A DNA stretch of 64,000 bases from Eublepharis macularius (lineage: Eukaryota; Chordata; Lepidosauria; Squamata; Eublepharidae). Positions 12,480-24,890 of this stretch are shown here, piece by piece. The stretch covers positions 102,533,689 to 102,597,688 of the forward strand of contig NC_072793.1 in assembly GCF_028583425.1 (NCBI RefSeq), written 5' to 3'. Position numbers and translations under genes: made by a program. Every line of letters begins with the position of its first letter. The stretch's first letter is position 1. The notes beneath the pieces were generated by a model. That model was not told the DNA's origin, made no database searches, and saw only the letters and a program-made list of their open reading frames with translations.

Positions 12480-13520
12480 CTTGTGTAAGCAGTCGATCCT
12501 GGCCTCCGGCATGTTTAATAACTGCCTGTGATATAAAAATCACAGGGGCCCTGGATTAATACAGCTTGATCTGCATTGGGGAAATTCCAGCTAGGTGGGC
12601 AGTGTTGCTGAGTCCTGCCTGGGAGATTTAATCATGAATGGAATTTCATACAAATGCTGAGGACTGGGCATGATTGGTTTACTGCCTTCCTGCACTGTGG
12701 ACATGCGGCCATGACAAGAAATGTTCTTGCTGAGTCATCCCACTCAGCACATTCCTATATCCCCTCCTTCCATGATTGAATCCTATGATTGAGAGCCATC
12801 AATCTGCTCTGATAAGTTTCTTAATTTCTCAGAACATGTGATCACAATCTAAATTTATCAACTTAGCTCCAGGAAAGCTTATCAGCAAACTGATTCTTTG
12901 TGAAGCACCAGAAGACACTATGCATTTCTTTTATCACACCCCAGTAGAATTAATCAACGGTAATCAAACCTTTGTCATTCCCAGGAGATGACCTTTAAGG
13001 TGTTTGTCCTAAGGGCTGAGGGGGCTCCCCAGCCTCAGGACACATTCTGCCCTATAAAAACCAGGACTCTTGTCCTGTTCAAACTGTGCATGCTTCTCCA
13101 GATCTGAGCACTTGTGTTCTTAGGGTAACTGTCCCCAAGACTCTCCTGGTCAAGAATGTTGGACATTTGAAGCTTTCTTCCTCCATGGACTGCTGTACAC
13201 TACACCCCACTTCATGGATAGGTAATATACCCTGAACCCCACTCTAGTCCAACTTCTGGTTAATTTCCTAGGACTCTGTGTGTTTGTGCAAACCATTTTA
13301 TTCTCTTGTATGTGTACTTTCTCCTTTAAATAAAATCGCTCCTTTACTTTGAAGAACATCAGTCTTGTCAGTTTCCTTGAGGAGGGGACCCTATAAAATT
13401 GGTGGTAATCTCTCTTGTTACCCCTCTCGTATAGCCTACTCCTTGCCGCTAATTCCCCCCTCTTACTTGTAAGGAGTCCCATCCTGGTAACACTTGTAGC
13501 CTTTTTACATTGCAAGCATA
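12480..13520 (+). mobile_element. probable solo LTR of an LTR retroelement or endogenous retrovirus
   Basis: Promoter-like and polyadenylation-like signals are spaced as in an LTR: TATA box CTATAAAAACC at about 13052, a ~270-nt R/U5-like stretch, AATAAA at about 13328, then 'attggtggtaatctctc' and 'gctaattcccccctc'. A related right half lies at 50.69-50.88 kb. No internal gag/pol coding sequence lies alongside. The exact TG...CA termini were not settled, so the left boundary is approximate. Confidence 0.45.
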
Positions 13521-15530
13521 TGCAGAGTTACTCCATTTTAAACCCTTTGAAACCCACCAGGCTAGATGGAATAAGTTTGCATAGGATTGCTTTCTGTTTG
13601 ATTTTCATTATACTTTACTTCTTTAATTACCTGTTTAATTAAATCACAGTGGTCGATACGGAATTGCCTGATGAGGAAATGTAATTTGAATGTTTTCATC
13701 ACTGTCCTGACCATGTGCTTACTATAAGGAAGACAGCTGACTTTAAATAGAGCAAGCTACATGAGGCAATCTTATGTACGACTGAATACTGAAAATGGCA
13801 AAACTCATTGGTTGCGTTTGCAGATAGACCCTTGAGATGCAACTTGCTGGAACCAGCTCTTGCACAAACAGTGTGGAAAGGAGAGGAGTTACACAAAGGC
13901 TCTGTCTGCCCTGCAGCAGTGGGTTTGTGAAAGGATAAATTCTCTCTCCCTTCTGGCCTTTTGCCAAGGATGTCATTTCTCTGTTACTCTTGCCTATTCA
14001 AGAGAAGCATGTGCTAAATGTCAAGTACTTGGTGCACTCCGAGTACATTGGTGCATGCTGCTTTGCCTCAGTGCCCCCATTTGTGATTAACTTTGCACAG
14101 CCCTTGTCTTCCTCAGAGTCCTGAAAATGCTTCCTTCAACTATCTGGTGAGCCGTAAACCAAATAATGATTTCTCCCCATAGCTGCTGAAAAGATTTTGA
14201 TTGTGACCTAATTAATTACACAGAGCTTCATAAGTGAATCCTTTCTAAGCTCTTAAAGTGTTGTAATTGTCTACTGGTTTATCTGTTCTATTATATTACA
14301 TTCATTTCTTTTGCAGGTGGCCTAGATCATAATGCCCTCTGGCTTAGAAGGCAACTGAATAAATGAGTAACATATTAAACACAAATATGCAGTTGTGTTG
14401 TGCCTACTCAGCCTGACTTGGGTGAACGGGATTTAAACCACTACTGCTTCACCATGAGCTTGCTGAACTTCAGGGAAGAGTCCCTCAAGGGGCATCTACG
14501 TGGGCTGTCTATCAGGGGGTTGAATGTTTACATGCAATGGCAATTAAACTGCTACAGCTCACTGTGTGCTCATGTTCATTAATTTCTGGACTCTCACTGC
14601 TTGCATTGCACCTGGGAAGAGAAAGCACAAGGTGAACATGATGCTTGTCATGTGTATAAATAAAAATAATTTTAAAAGCACAAACATAATGCAAGATTTT
14701 CTCAGCTTCAAATTCTATAGGGACAGGGCATCCAAAACTGTACAAGTGTTCATTATTGTGTTATTGTAGCCGCGAGTAGTTAAAAAAAATGATGAAGCGT
14801 AAATGTTCAAAACAGGCAAAATACATAACAAGAATTGAGAAACAACACAGGCCGCGTTACCAATTTGCAAATCACATTCCCACAAATACCCCATCTGTGA
14901 GCTCACTATCATTGTATTAGTAGGTTCTCCTCCCTGGAAGCAATCAAGCAGGGATGGCCCGCTCTGCTGTGTCAGAATAAAAGTTCTTCATTTTTTGTTT
15001 CTGCAGGGGATTCAAACGAATTTCTACTTACACCCCATGCTTCCTCTGACAGCACAATCCTAAATAAGTGTTACAGTTTCTTAATCTTGTTGACTTTAAT
15101 GGGCTTAGAAGGATGTAATTCTGTTGAGGATTGCCCTGTCTCTCTGAACATCCCACATAAGATTCCCATGTGCTGGCAGTCTCTGGGGCTTAGTTTTAGC
15201 AGCATAACTCTCTTCTCAGGGCAACTACATATATCTGATGTGATGCAGGAAATCCATGTTTGTATCACCCAACAATTTTATTTAAAGCTTGAAAGCAACC
15301 ATAAGGCAAGGGTGAATTGGATGAGGCTGTGGCACTTCCCCCCATATCATTTTTCCTGAACAAACTCATCCCCTCAAAGCTGTATGGCAGGGATGAAGAA
15401 CAACATGTAGCATTTCCCCCTGAAGGCTAATTGCTTTGAGAGGTGTGGTTTTGACTGTGAAAAATGATACAGAGTTAATGGTCATTCCCTGTTTTACTTA
15501 TCCAAGCCAGTACCCCTCCACAAGTACCAT
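13521..15530. other. intergenic, no gene seen
   Basis: No domain-bearing open frame, RNA gene or recognised repeat body. A diverged copy of the short dispersed motif lies at about 15050-15115 ('gcacaatccta...gaaggatgtaa'). Confidence 0.4.
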
Positions 15531-16879
15531 AAAACATTAACAAACAAGTGGCATCCCCTCATGGGTGGTACCATACGAAGTTATAGATCCGAGAGCTGTC
15601 TATAATGAACAACAATGTTTAACTTATAAAGAGATAATGTCGATGGAACATAGGATACCAAAAATAAAGACACAAGAAGAGTTATCTCCTCACTATGGAT
15701 GGTTTCAATACAGGCAGATCAGGGATCTTTACAACTCGGACTGTTTAAAGGGAGGAATAAGACTGAAAAACTTGGAGTTAGAAGAAGTGATTTTACAAGA
15801 AGGTAAAAAAGACATTTCGAAAATATACAAAATACTTTTAAAATGGTATACGGAAGACGAGACAGTCAAAGTCCAGATGGTGAAATGGGCAATAAACTTT
15901 TATAAAGAAATAACAATGGAATCATGGGAACACTTGTGGAAAAACACTTTGAAGGTTTCAACTTGTACCAATATTAAAAAGAATGTGTATAAAATGATGT
16001 ATAGGTGGTATTTAACGCCTAAGAAGATTGCGCTTGGAAATGCAAATATGTCCGATAAATGCTGGAAATGTAAAAAGCATGAAGGATCATTGTATCATAT
16101 GTGGTGGACTTGTGAGGTAGCTAAGCAATATTGGGGAGATATAATAGAAATAATTAATGAAGTTTTGCAAACCCAAATAAATAAGAACCCAAAATTGCTG
16201 CTACTGAACTTGGGAATGGAAGGTGTTCCAATGCAGTATAGAACATTGCTATTTTATATGACTACAGCAGCAAGACTTTTGTATGAGCAGAAATGGAAAG
16301 TGCAAGAAATACCAACTATAGAAGATTGGATTTACAAATTGTTGTACATGGCAGAAATGGACAAAATGACAAGAAAACTGAAAGATCTGGATCCAGGAGA
16401 ATATTTTGCAGACTGAGGGAAACTGAAACAATATCTAGAAAAAAAATGGGATGTAAAAGGAGGACTGTGGCAGTTTGAGAATTATTAATTTGTGATTTTA
16501 TAAAGGGGAGAGAGAAGTAACTTTACCATTAATGGGGAAATTTAGTTATTAATTAATCTAAGCTAATACTATTATTAAGAAGATTGTATTAAGAATAGAT
16601 AGGTTAAACAGTTAGGAATAGAATGGTCTTATTAGAGAATCTGAGATATAGAATAATTTGAACATGCTTAGAATAAGGGATGCAATAGATATAAGATTTA
16701 GAAGAATATAGTTAAAAACAATTTAAATGATAAGATGGGTTAAGGGTTGGAAAGCTGTTGGAAGTCAATAAGGAGGGGGGGAAAGGGTGGGGGTTGTTAT
16801 AATTTAGGTAATATGGGGAATTTATGTAAAATTTATGTACTCACCAATAATTTTTTTTAAAAAAAACATTAACAAACAA
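15531..16879 (+). mobile_element. 5'-truncated L1 insertion with 17-bp target-site duplication
   Basis: The direct repeat AAAACATTAACAAACAA at 15531-15547 and 16863-16879 flanks the insertion and is perfect, the mark of target-primed reverse transcription. The inserted part (15548-16862) begins abruptly inside ORF2, carries the ORF2 C-terminus and a ~440-nt 3' UTR with a G-rich stretch at 16770-16795, and ends in an A-rich tail. The intact duplication and long open frame point to a fairly recent insertion. Confidence 0.92.
15565..16416 (+). pseudogene. L1 ORF2p C-terminal fragment (283 codons)
   Basis: This is the C-terminal part of the L1 ORF2 protein, downstream of the endonuclease and the core reverse transcriptase. 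Full ORF2p is well over 1000 residues, so about three quarters is missing. The key sign is the cysteine-rich block CWKCKKHEGSLYHMWWTC (at roughly residues 168-185), the C-x2-C-x11-13-C motif of L1 ORF2p. Upstream are the usual W-Y-L-T-P-x-K-I lead-in and downstream the W-K...W-I-Y-K-L-L end. The ATG is simply the first in the fragment, not a real start. It has no intact catalytic domain, so it encodes nothing autonomous. Confidence 0.9.
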
Positions 16880-17035
16880 TGCTGGGATATCTAATGGGTG
16901 TTCTGTATTGCATGTAGTTTGTCTCTCATGTCACTGGGTAATCAGACACTATGATGGGGGATGTGGCCATTGCATTACATTATGTGACATGTTACTGAGC
17001 ATAGTTGGGGCAGACTGCCAGAACCTCTGAACATA
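16880..17035. other. short spacer between L1 and Tigger-like element
   Basis: Unremarkable sequence; listed only to mark the right flank of the L1 target duplication. Confidence 0.4.
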
Positions 17036-17560
17036 CAGGTGACCGTTGCCATTTGCAAGGATTTTATTCCTGGTACCTCTGCAAATGGCAAAATCTGCAA
17101 ATACTGGGAGATGGATCAGCTGTCTCCAAGGACGGACGGGTTGGCCAATATGCTCCTGAACAGAGTCCGAGCCCTTCATAGAGGGAGTCCCAGCCTGGGT
17201 GAATTGTGCCTTCTGCCAGCTTGGCTGCAATATTGCCAAGCAAGTCACACAGCAGTGGCTACCTGTTCTACTGAGCCTGGGTAAGTTGCATGGCCCCAGT
17301 AGCCTGCAGATGGGTGTGTGGAGTGTGCAGTGCCTGGTCAGGTGAGTGCTGTGCAATGCAACCAGAATGCACATTCCTTTAACATGTAGGCACAGTTGTG
17401 ACAAGCTGGTGACCACATGAAGGAAGGATGTGGGACAAGTGTGCTCATACCCACTCTCCCTTTTCCAGTGTGTGTTCAGGAATAGCCTTATTACATGGTC
17501 AGGCCACAGATAACAAGCGAAACTGTGTGTTGTGAATCCACAAACAGCGATGGTCTACTG
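17036..17560 (+). mobile_element. Tigger-like (Tc1/mariner superfamily) non-autonomous DNA transposon
   Basis: It starts after a TA with CAGGTGACCGTTGCCATTTG and ends with GCGATGGTCTACTG, an imperfect inverted repeat. The same family is better preserved at 21939-22507. No transposase coding remains. A hAT element abuts its right end. Confidence 0.55.
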
Positions 17561-17740
17561 CAGGGGTCCCCAGTGTGATAGCCACGGGTGCTGCGGTGCC
17601 TGCCAGTACTTCTCTGACACCTGTGGTAAGGCAGGCTTTGTAACCGGCTGTCCTCATTGCAGCTGCAGCTGCTGGAGGCTAAGGGTGACTGGTAAGCACC
17701 TGGGCTTTTTTTAACCAGCGTATGGCTCCATTTCCTCTTC
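17561..17740 (+). mobile_element. hAT-type non-autonomous element, partial
   Basis: It begins CAGGGGTCCCCAGTGTG, the same terminal sequence as the element at 20803 (CAGGGGTCCCCCAACC), followed by the 'gtgggtgc...gtgcctgcc' interior. The right end is lost, so the boundary is approximate. Confidence 0.5.
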
Positions 17741-18629
17741 AGGCCTGACCAACTGTTGCTATGAGTTTCTCTTGAAAGTAAAGAGGGAGCTTTGTTTTAT
17801 TCTTAGAGTCCAAGCAGCTGGGCTTTCTATAAATGGAGATCAATGTTCAGGAGTAGAAGCCCAACACTCCTCCTTCAGGCTTGCTGTCCTCCCTGTGGTT
17901 TGACCCTGCTTCCAACCAAAGTACGGATAATACTCACCTTGACAGTAGGCTTGCCCAGTGATTTGCCTCCCTGCTCAGTGTTTGCTAGCAATTGGCAGGA
18001 AGAGGCAGGTCACCTGGAGATTGCCTGCCATCAACAGGCAGCCCCAGCAAATGGCCTTGTGTGTGCTCTTGTGTCCCACGCAATGATGTTGCTTCTGTTT
18101 ACACTGGAAGCAACAGCATCATGTGCAGGCCAATTCCTTAAGAACTGGTGTGACTGATGTAACTGGAAACAACATCATTGCGTGGAGTTCAGGAGTGCGT
18201 GAAGCCATTTCTCTAGGCTTCCTGTCAGTAGCAGAAGGAACCCCCCCCCCCCGAATTCCTTACTTGACCGTACTTGACAGACCTGTGGCTGGACTCTAAT
18301 TAAGCCAGCTTCATATGTTTAGTATGGTTGCCAGTTCTTCTGCAAAGTATGGTGTTTGACTCCATCTCTTGTGTTAGCCATTTTGGGTTTGGCTGCTGCG
18401 CCTGTGGCAGCCATTTTTGGATGGTGCTTATCACCTCCTCTCAAAATTCCTGAAGGACCTGCAGGGTCAAAAACTTTAACTATAGACTGTAGGAGATTCC
18501 TAGAATGTTTCCTGGTGCAATATGCCTTTTCTTGTTTCACACCAGAAGTGAAGTCACATGTTAATAGCTTGGTTCCACGCCCCAAATTTTCCCACAGGGT
18601 GACAGTTAGAGGTAGCAATCCTAGTACGT
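17741..18629. other. intergenic with a 15-bp perfect inverted repeat
   Basis: CCACGCAATGATGTT at 18076-18090 is mirrored perfectly at 18171-18185, with 80 nt between the arms. The pattern resembles the other GATGAC/GTCATC fold-back repeats in this window. A run of C lies at about 18239-18252. No gene was seen. Confidence 0.45.
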
Positions 18630-18836
18630 GGTGGAAAGTGCTGTCAAGTCATAGCTGGTTTATGGTGACCTCCTACTGGGATTTTCAAGGTAAGAGACTA
18701 ACAGAGGTGGTTTGCCATTGCCTGCCTCTGCTTATCAACTCTGGTCTACCTTGGTGGTCCCCCATCCAATTACTAACCAAGGCTGACCTTGCTTAGCTTA
18801 GGAGATCTGGCCATCCTGGGCTATCCAGGTCAGGGT
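18630..18836 (-). mobile_element. 5S rRNA-derived SINE
   Basis: The reverse complement of the 5S box C region is seen as 'ccaattactaaccaaggc' with 'gctaaGCaaggtcagcc' on the minus strand, followed by the family body (ccattgcctgcctctgc on +). The tail lies at the left near 'ctgtcaagtcatagctgg'. Confidence 0.8.
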
Positions 18837-20511
18837 AACCCTAATATATATATGAGTTTATTTTTATTTCTAAATAGGCATGAAACATAGCTGAGAGCTG
18901 CCCTGAACTAGAAAAAAGTTGCTCTCTGAGTAGTAGACAAGGAAGAGATTCTATTGTCTTTCCTTAGAAACAACCCTTCCTGCCAATCTTTAGTGACATT
19001 ATATAGGTCATGAGGAAGCTAAAAACAAACACTAATGAAAGTATGTCAAAAATTATCCATTGGCTCAAACAGACAAGAAGATCCTTCCATAAAATGCAGA
19101 CTTGTGCAGCCTCAGTTTTCTTTAGAGCTATGCAGGGAAAGAAGAGGATGATGATGATTAAATCTTCAACCTCCTCTTGAATCTCCTCTCCTGTTTGAAA
19201 TCAGGCTCCCTGCTTTATTATTAGCATTTTAAAGGAGAAAAGAGGAAACAATGATAAGAAAGCAGGGGGCTTAATTGCAAGTAGCAAAAATTAAAGGATT
19301 AGACACCCTCTCCTTTCCCCGCATGGTCCTAGGACAAACTGCAGCTCTGTGAGCCTGCAATTTGCATTCTATGGAAGGAACAAGAAGTGTAATCTTCAGT
19401 TTCTCTGTTTGACCCTGATGAAGCACAATGAAGTGGCGTGACAGAAATCTTGGCTGCCTCCCTTTCCATTTTCTCCTGTAAAGAACACAGAAGATAGAAC
19501 AGTTTGTGCTTAGTTTCATGATAATTTTTAAAGGACCCTTTCCCACCAAATGCAGCTGCTGTGGGGACTGCATTTTCAGTGGTGAAAATGGTACAGCAGA
19601 CAAAGAAGAGGAGGCCTTTTAAAGCTTCCACAGGGCATTAAGAACACTTGCCTGGAAGTAAGCCCCATGGAATAGACCTAAGTAGGATTCTGAGTAGACC
19701 TGCTTAGGATTGCTCTCTTAATCACGTGCCAGTTTTCGGTTGAAAAATACATCCTTAAACTACTTTTATCCCGCAGGGAGAAAATAAATGTTATAATTAG
19801 TAAGGCATGGAACAAGCAATGTTATTATCAACAATTAAAGGGGTTTTCTGTATGACCTGTGAAAGTGTGACAGAAATAGCATTGTTTAGTCTTTACACAG
19901 CGCTCTCTCAAGCAATTTTTTTAGTGAAAAGCAGCAAAGGACGTCATACTGCTCTGGACCCCCCTGCCCCCCCCATTCATTCCTATGAAAACCTGCTAAA
20001 TGTGCATTCCTGATCAGTAGCGTATTTCTCACCAGGGAATAAAAAGCCTTCAAAGAACATTTTTAAAAGCCTTTAAAATCTCCTTAAAGCTAAATTAGAA
20101 GGCAAATTAAAACAATTGCACAAACATTCGCTGCAGATGGAAATGGGGAGGGGGGGAGTCTGTATGTGTGTGGGAGGGTAGATCTAATGCTTTTGTTTGC
20201 TACTTTGAAAAAATCTGTGTTGCTGGGCAGGAGTTCTACATGTGGAGAACACAGCCCCCAATAATTATAAAAACATAAAAGAATTTTAAAAGTAAAGCAA
20301 AAGATTCAGAAACTGGTATTGGCAGTTTGTGTGTGTGTTGTGGGGTTTGTGTGATATGGGCAGTTTGTGTGTGTGTTGTGCAAGGAACTGTGTTCATTGG
20401 CACGCCTTTGGTAACCTTACTGTGTTGGATATATACCAGACTGTTGCAGGTGGTTCCTACCAAATGGCTGTGTCTGGTTTCTGCTCCAGATATCAGGACC
20501 AGTTTACAGCT
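18837..20511. other. intergenic, no gene seen; small GT-rich duplication
   Basis: No exon was recognised. The phrase 'ggcagtttgtgtgtgtgttg' occurs twice at about 20321-20381, an imperfect direct duplication. The short dispersed motif recurs at 19645-19725. Confidence 0.4.
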
Positions 20512-20696
20512 AGGGTTATCATCCTCAAGGTGTGGTCTGAGACTGATCTTCAGATTGCAGAGATCAATTTCCAGGAAGAAATGGCAGGTATATGGTATAC
20601 CATATAGAGTCTAGGAGAAACCAAAATCCTAGAACTCCCTCCCCTCCTCAACCTCTGTGCTCAAATCTCCAGGAATTTCCCAAGCTGGGCAACTCT
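20512..20696 (-). mobile_element. hAT-type MITE ('agggttgcca' family), diverged
   Basis: It runs from AGGGTTATCATCCTC to CAAGCTGGGCAACTCT. On the minus strand it shows the family order with 'ctggagatttgagcacag' near its left end. It is diverged in the interior. Confidence 0.5.
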
Positions 20697-20802
20697 TAAC
20701 AACACAGTCTCAGAGAGAAAAGCAGACTATAATTATGGCAAGAAGACTGGGATGATTATGAGATGCCATGTAGTGTGAACCGAGAGTCAGAAGGCCCTAG
20801 TT

Positions 20803-21405
20803 CAGGGGTCCCCCAACCTTTTTTGCGCCAGTGGGCACCTTTGGAATGTTGAGGCAGGTGGGCAGGTGCCACTACAAAATGGTTACCACAGAAGGCAGGC
20901 ACAAGAGGAAGAGGGTTGGGGAACATAAACATGCACAAACAGAAAGAGAGAGAAGAGACACGTAGGGATTAAAACATTGTCCTTTAATTCCTGTCCTAGT
21001 ATCTCCCCCTGCAGCAGGGGCAGCACCGCTGCTTTACACCCTGTCCCAGCTTTGAGAAGAAGTGTTTGTCTTCCTCTTGCTGTGCTTGGATGTCTGACTG
21101 GGTGCTGCTGCCACTGCTTCCCCATGCTCCCTTTCCCCCCACTGGACAGCTGATCCAGGTGCTACCTCTGCTGCTCCCTGGCCTCCACCACCTCACAGGA
21201 TCTGTTTAAAGATCCTGGATCCTTCTCCATTGAGTCAGTTGTGGGGAAGATCTAGGTGAAAGGCCCCTCTGTTTGTATGAAGGCAGCCAGTCACTGGTTC
21301 TGCCTTCACAATGGCTCCATTTGCTTTCCTGAAACACATGGCAAGCACCCGGGGAAGTGCCTGTGGGCGCCATGGTACTCTTTGGTGTCACATTGGAGAA
21401 CACTG
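20803..21405 (+). mobile_element. hAT-type non-autonomous element (caggggtcccc family)
   Basis: It begins CAGGGGTCCCCCAACC and ends ACATTGGAGAACACTG, terminal inverted repeats worn by mutation. The flanking octamers ccctagtt and ccttagga match at five of eight positions, as an old 8-bp hAT duplication would. The long interior is non-coding; open frames on both strands look like chance GC-rich frames. Confidence 0.55.
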
Positions 21406-21938
21406 CCTTAGGAGCCACCATGACAGCTTGAGTTTCTGAATTGTGTGCTTAATGGGGGAAATGATGTGTCGGCTGCTTTATCACTCCTTGGATAATACAC
21501 TTTCAGTGCATTTTAGCAATCATTTGCAACTGGATTTTCCTGTGTGAAAGTACATTATCTAATATATGTGAAAGCAGCCCTAGAATCTCCCCAAAAGATT
21601 GTGAGTTCTCCAAGTGAGAGAATCCTGGACTTGCTGACCCTGCAGTAATCAGAGCCACAGCAGTGCCCCTTTACCTGGCAGATCAGAGATGGCCTTTGAG
21701 GAAAGACCTGTAGACAATCATGGCCAGAGAAGCCTGGGCAGAATAGTCCCACCCCCCACCCCCGTTGGTTGCTGAGACTGGGCAGTCTGTCCTGTAGCTC
21801 TGGTTAGTTCATTTGGTTTGTTCAGATTGTTTGACTTGTTGACAGATTTGGGGGGGGAAGGAGTGTAGTAACCCAAGGATTAGTGTACTACTCTGTGGAA
21901 CATATACCAGACTGTGAATAGTGAGGTTAAAAATATTA
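21406..21938. other. intergenic, no gene seen
   Basis: No recognisable gene or repeat. A short C-rich tract lies at about 21751-21763 and a G-rich run at 21850-21858. Confidence 0.35.
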
Positions 21939-22507
21939 CAGTAGACCCTTGCCATTTGTGGGGGTTCCATTCTTGGGACTTCCATGAATAATGAAGTCTT
22001 CAGATACTGGAGGCAGGGGGTCAGCTGCATCCATATGTGCACTACGGAGCCCAAACATCCCTGTAAATGGCCACACCTCCCTCACCCCCTCCTGCCACCC
22101 CCCAACCCTGCTCACCTGGCCATCAGGGGAAGACATGGGGGATGAAGTGTGCACACTCCTGCAGCTCCCCTGCCGTGCTGTGATGTCATATTCCAATGCA
22201 ACAAAGGAGATGTGGGTCATGCTGGAGACAGTTTAATTAAAAATCGACTCCAAACAGCATGACAAGGGAGTGCTGGTATGTGCACATGCTTCTGTCTCTC
22301 ATGCCTTTCCCTTTCACTGGCCACGTGAGCCAGTCCAGTGGGGCAGCAAGTGGGAAAAGAGGTTCCCCTGTCCTGGGCAGCAGGGTGGCAAGTCTAGCTC
22401 TCCCTCTCCCAGCATGCAGAGGACTAGTGGTAGCATGAGGTCAGGCTGTGGCCCACAAATAAGTGAAATTTGTGATTCTTGAATCCATTAATGGTGAGGG
22501 TCTGCTG
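21939..22507 (+). mobile_element. Tigger-like (Tc1/mariner superfamily) non-autonomous DNA transposon
   Basis: TA dinucleotides flank the element at both ends, and the termini CAGTAGACCCTTGCCATTT and the complement of AATGGTGAGGGTCTGCTG are inverted repeats with two or three mismatches. The 569-bp interior is non-coding and C-rich. It is related to the copy at 17036-17560. Confidence 0.65.
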
Positions 22508-23844
22508 TATAGTTCCTGTGAGAACCCTGTGTCTGGTCTCTGCTCTAAATATTCATTATAAGCTACGTTTATAACAATGCCAAACAATATCTACCAGCAG
22601 TTGCTCAACCACATTCCTCATAGCGATTCAAAAAGTAATAAATCTGGGAGAAGAATTTCTTTTTACAGCATGCTGAACATCAGAAAATGTGGTATGCTCC
22701 TAAGAGGACTAGTGTGAGTAAAATTGTGTGGAATGTGCTCAAAAAGAAACAGAGAAAATATTTGTTGAACAGAACTGGAGAAAGCTCTAACCATAAGAAT
22801 ATTTATAACCCTTTCCTGTATTGTCAAGCAAGAGATAGTAAACAGGACATTTTAAGCCTGAAGCACCTGTTCTTAAGTGAGACCATCCAAACCTCTATAG
22901 GACAGGTACTTTAGTGTTCACATGACCTTAAATGACTGAACTCCAGTGGGTTCTATCCACTGCAAAATATTCTTTGCACATTTGCCTATAGAGCTTGCAA
23001 CAGATTAAGATCAAGCTCAGAAGGACCATAATTCAACAAGAGGCCTCTGAAAAGATGGAACAAAGAGTAAAAGAGAAACTCAGGTGACACAAGGATGTGA
23101 GAATGTCACAAAAGCAGTTTCAATGTGTGTCAGGATGGCACAAGCAGCAGCTCATGTTCATGGTTGAGAATTAGACAGCTCAAATGACACTGCAGCAAAT
23201 GCCAAAGGGAAAAGGTGCTTTTTGAAGTGTGAATGGAAGAAAGACCAGAAACCATTTCTGATTAGACAGATACACAAACTACTCCCTCATTCAAAATTTC
23301 TCCTTTGTTTTTCTTTCCCTACCATTTGCAGATTCATTTTGAGACTAGAGTTCTAATTGTTTCAGGCAGTAAATAATAATACACAATAAACAAATAAAGG
23401 TAACACTGAAAGTGGGTTTTGGGGATGATTTTGCTGAAATGCTGTATTTTTCCAGCCTGCTATCTTTAGTTCCTCCTTCTGTGAATCACCCTTAGTTCTG
23501 TTCCAGTATTTGTCTCTCTCCTATCTGAATTATGAGTTAGGATTTGTGAGAATGCCAGAAAAATGGATATTTTTGTTACCCATGGCTCACACTGAGTTGT
23601 ATATAGACATGGGCATGAACAGCATTATGAACGGAAAAAAACCATGAACAGGCCGCTTGGCTGTTTGCAAATGGGCCATTCGTGAGGTGCCATTCCAGCT
23701 GAACAGGTGGTTGTTGCAACTTGACTGACATATTAAACAACATAGGAACTACCCAGTAAGATCATACTTGTAGCACTAGTAGTGAAGTCTAAGGTCCTTC
23801 AATATTTACAGCAATAGTGGTAAAGTCTGTGGTCCCTCCTTATC
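22508..23844. other. intergenic, no gene seen
   Basis: The open frames here (for example 75 codons at 22687-22914) carry no recognisable domain, and no repeat was identified. Confidence 0.4.
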
Positions 23845-24390
23845 CAGGGGTGGTGCCAGGGTTTCTGGCACCCGAGGCTGCCCCTACGTGTGTGCCCAGA
23901 GTGCGCGCACGTGTGCACGCGCCCTGGACTGCGTGATGACGTCACTGCATGTGACGTCATCACGCAGCAAGCCAGCCCCATTGGCCGGCGGGTGGCTGGG
24001 ATGGCACGCGGAGGCTGCCCGCGCTCCCAGTCGGGTGCGGCGGGTAGCTGGGGAGGTGCATGTGTGTCCTCCCAGGCCTCCTGTTCCATTGTTCTGCATG
24101 CCGCCCCAGACACCTGCCGCACCTGGCCCACAGCTGCTGCACCTGGCCGGGAGCGTGTGTTGGTGGCGACGGCAGCTCAGGGCGGCAGGGCTGGCAGGCT
24201 GCAGCAGCTGCAGGCCAGGCATGGCAGGTGGCCAGGGCAGCATGCGAGCAGCTTCCCATCCCTCCTGCTCAGCCGCCAGTGCTGCCACTGCCAGCTCTGC
24301 GGTGCGCGCTCCCAGCACCCCCTTCGGCGCCTCAGCGCTTGAGGCAGAGGCCCAGACCTGCCTCAATGGGTGCACTGGCCCTGTCCTTAT
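23845..24390. repeat. GC-rich, CpG-rich repeat with a perfect 17-bp palindrome
   Basis: This ~0.5 kb block is far richer in G+C and CpG than its surroundings. At 23928-23966 CTGCGTGATGACGTCAC, a 5-nt loop and its exact complement form a hairpin holding two TGACGTCA (CRE-type) sites. Long open frames on both strands (up to 178 codons) are what GC-rich DNA gives by chance: they overlap one another and are Ala/Pro/Cys-rich with no domain. It is probably a DNA-transposon-derived repeat; a CpG island is an alternative. Confidence 0.5.
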
Positions 24391-24429
24391 CCCTCTTCTG
24401 ATGGGCTCCCTATCCTTTTACTGATGGAT

Positions 24430-24890
24430 CTCTTGAGATCACTTCCTTATAGTACAGCCCTCCTATCTGAGTAAATGCCATCTTGAATAATTTGGTTTTG
24501 CATCATTTGTGGAAGGCCAGGAGAGTGGGAGTTTTCCTAACATCCTCAGATAGACCATTCCATAAAGTGAGATCCATCACAGAGAAAGCACTGCTATTGT
24601 TTTTGCCCATGTGCAAGTGGCACCCACAGAAGTCCCTATTCAGATAAGCGAAGCCACCATGGTAGAATATAGGGAGAGAGGCGATCCCACAGAAATGATA
24701 TGATGGACCAAGGCCTTAAAAAGCTTAGTAGGTGATAGCAAATACCTTGAATTGGGCTTGGTAACTGTTAGGTAGCCAATGGAGTGACTGTAGAATGGGA
24801 GTAACATTCATGGTCCTTCTAGCTCCCAATAATAGCCAAGCTGCAGCATTCTGCATTCATTGAGAAGCCTCAGGCAAACATTATCTCCAC
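24430..24890 (-). mobile_element. CR1/L2-type LINE, 3' region remnant
   Basis: Recurrent landmarks of the family in order on the + strand: 'agaccattccataaagtg', 'agagaaagcactgct', 'accttgaattgggcttgg', 'agctcccaataatagcc', 'caagctgcagcattctgc'. Near-identical wording occurs at 31.7-32.1 kb. It is non-coding. Confidence 0.6.

Noticed and set aside
23799..24424. Several long overlapping open frames (up to 178 codons) on both strands
   Set aside because: They sit in a GC-rich repeat where stop codons are rare, overlap one another in many frames, and show Ala/Pro/Cys-rich, domain-free products.
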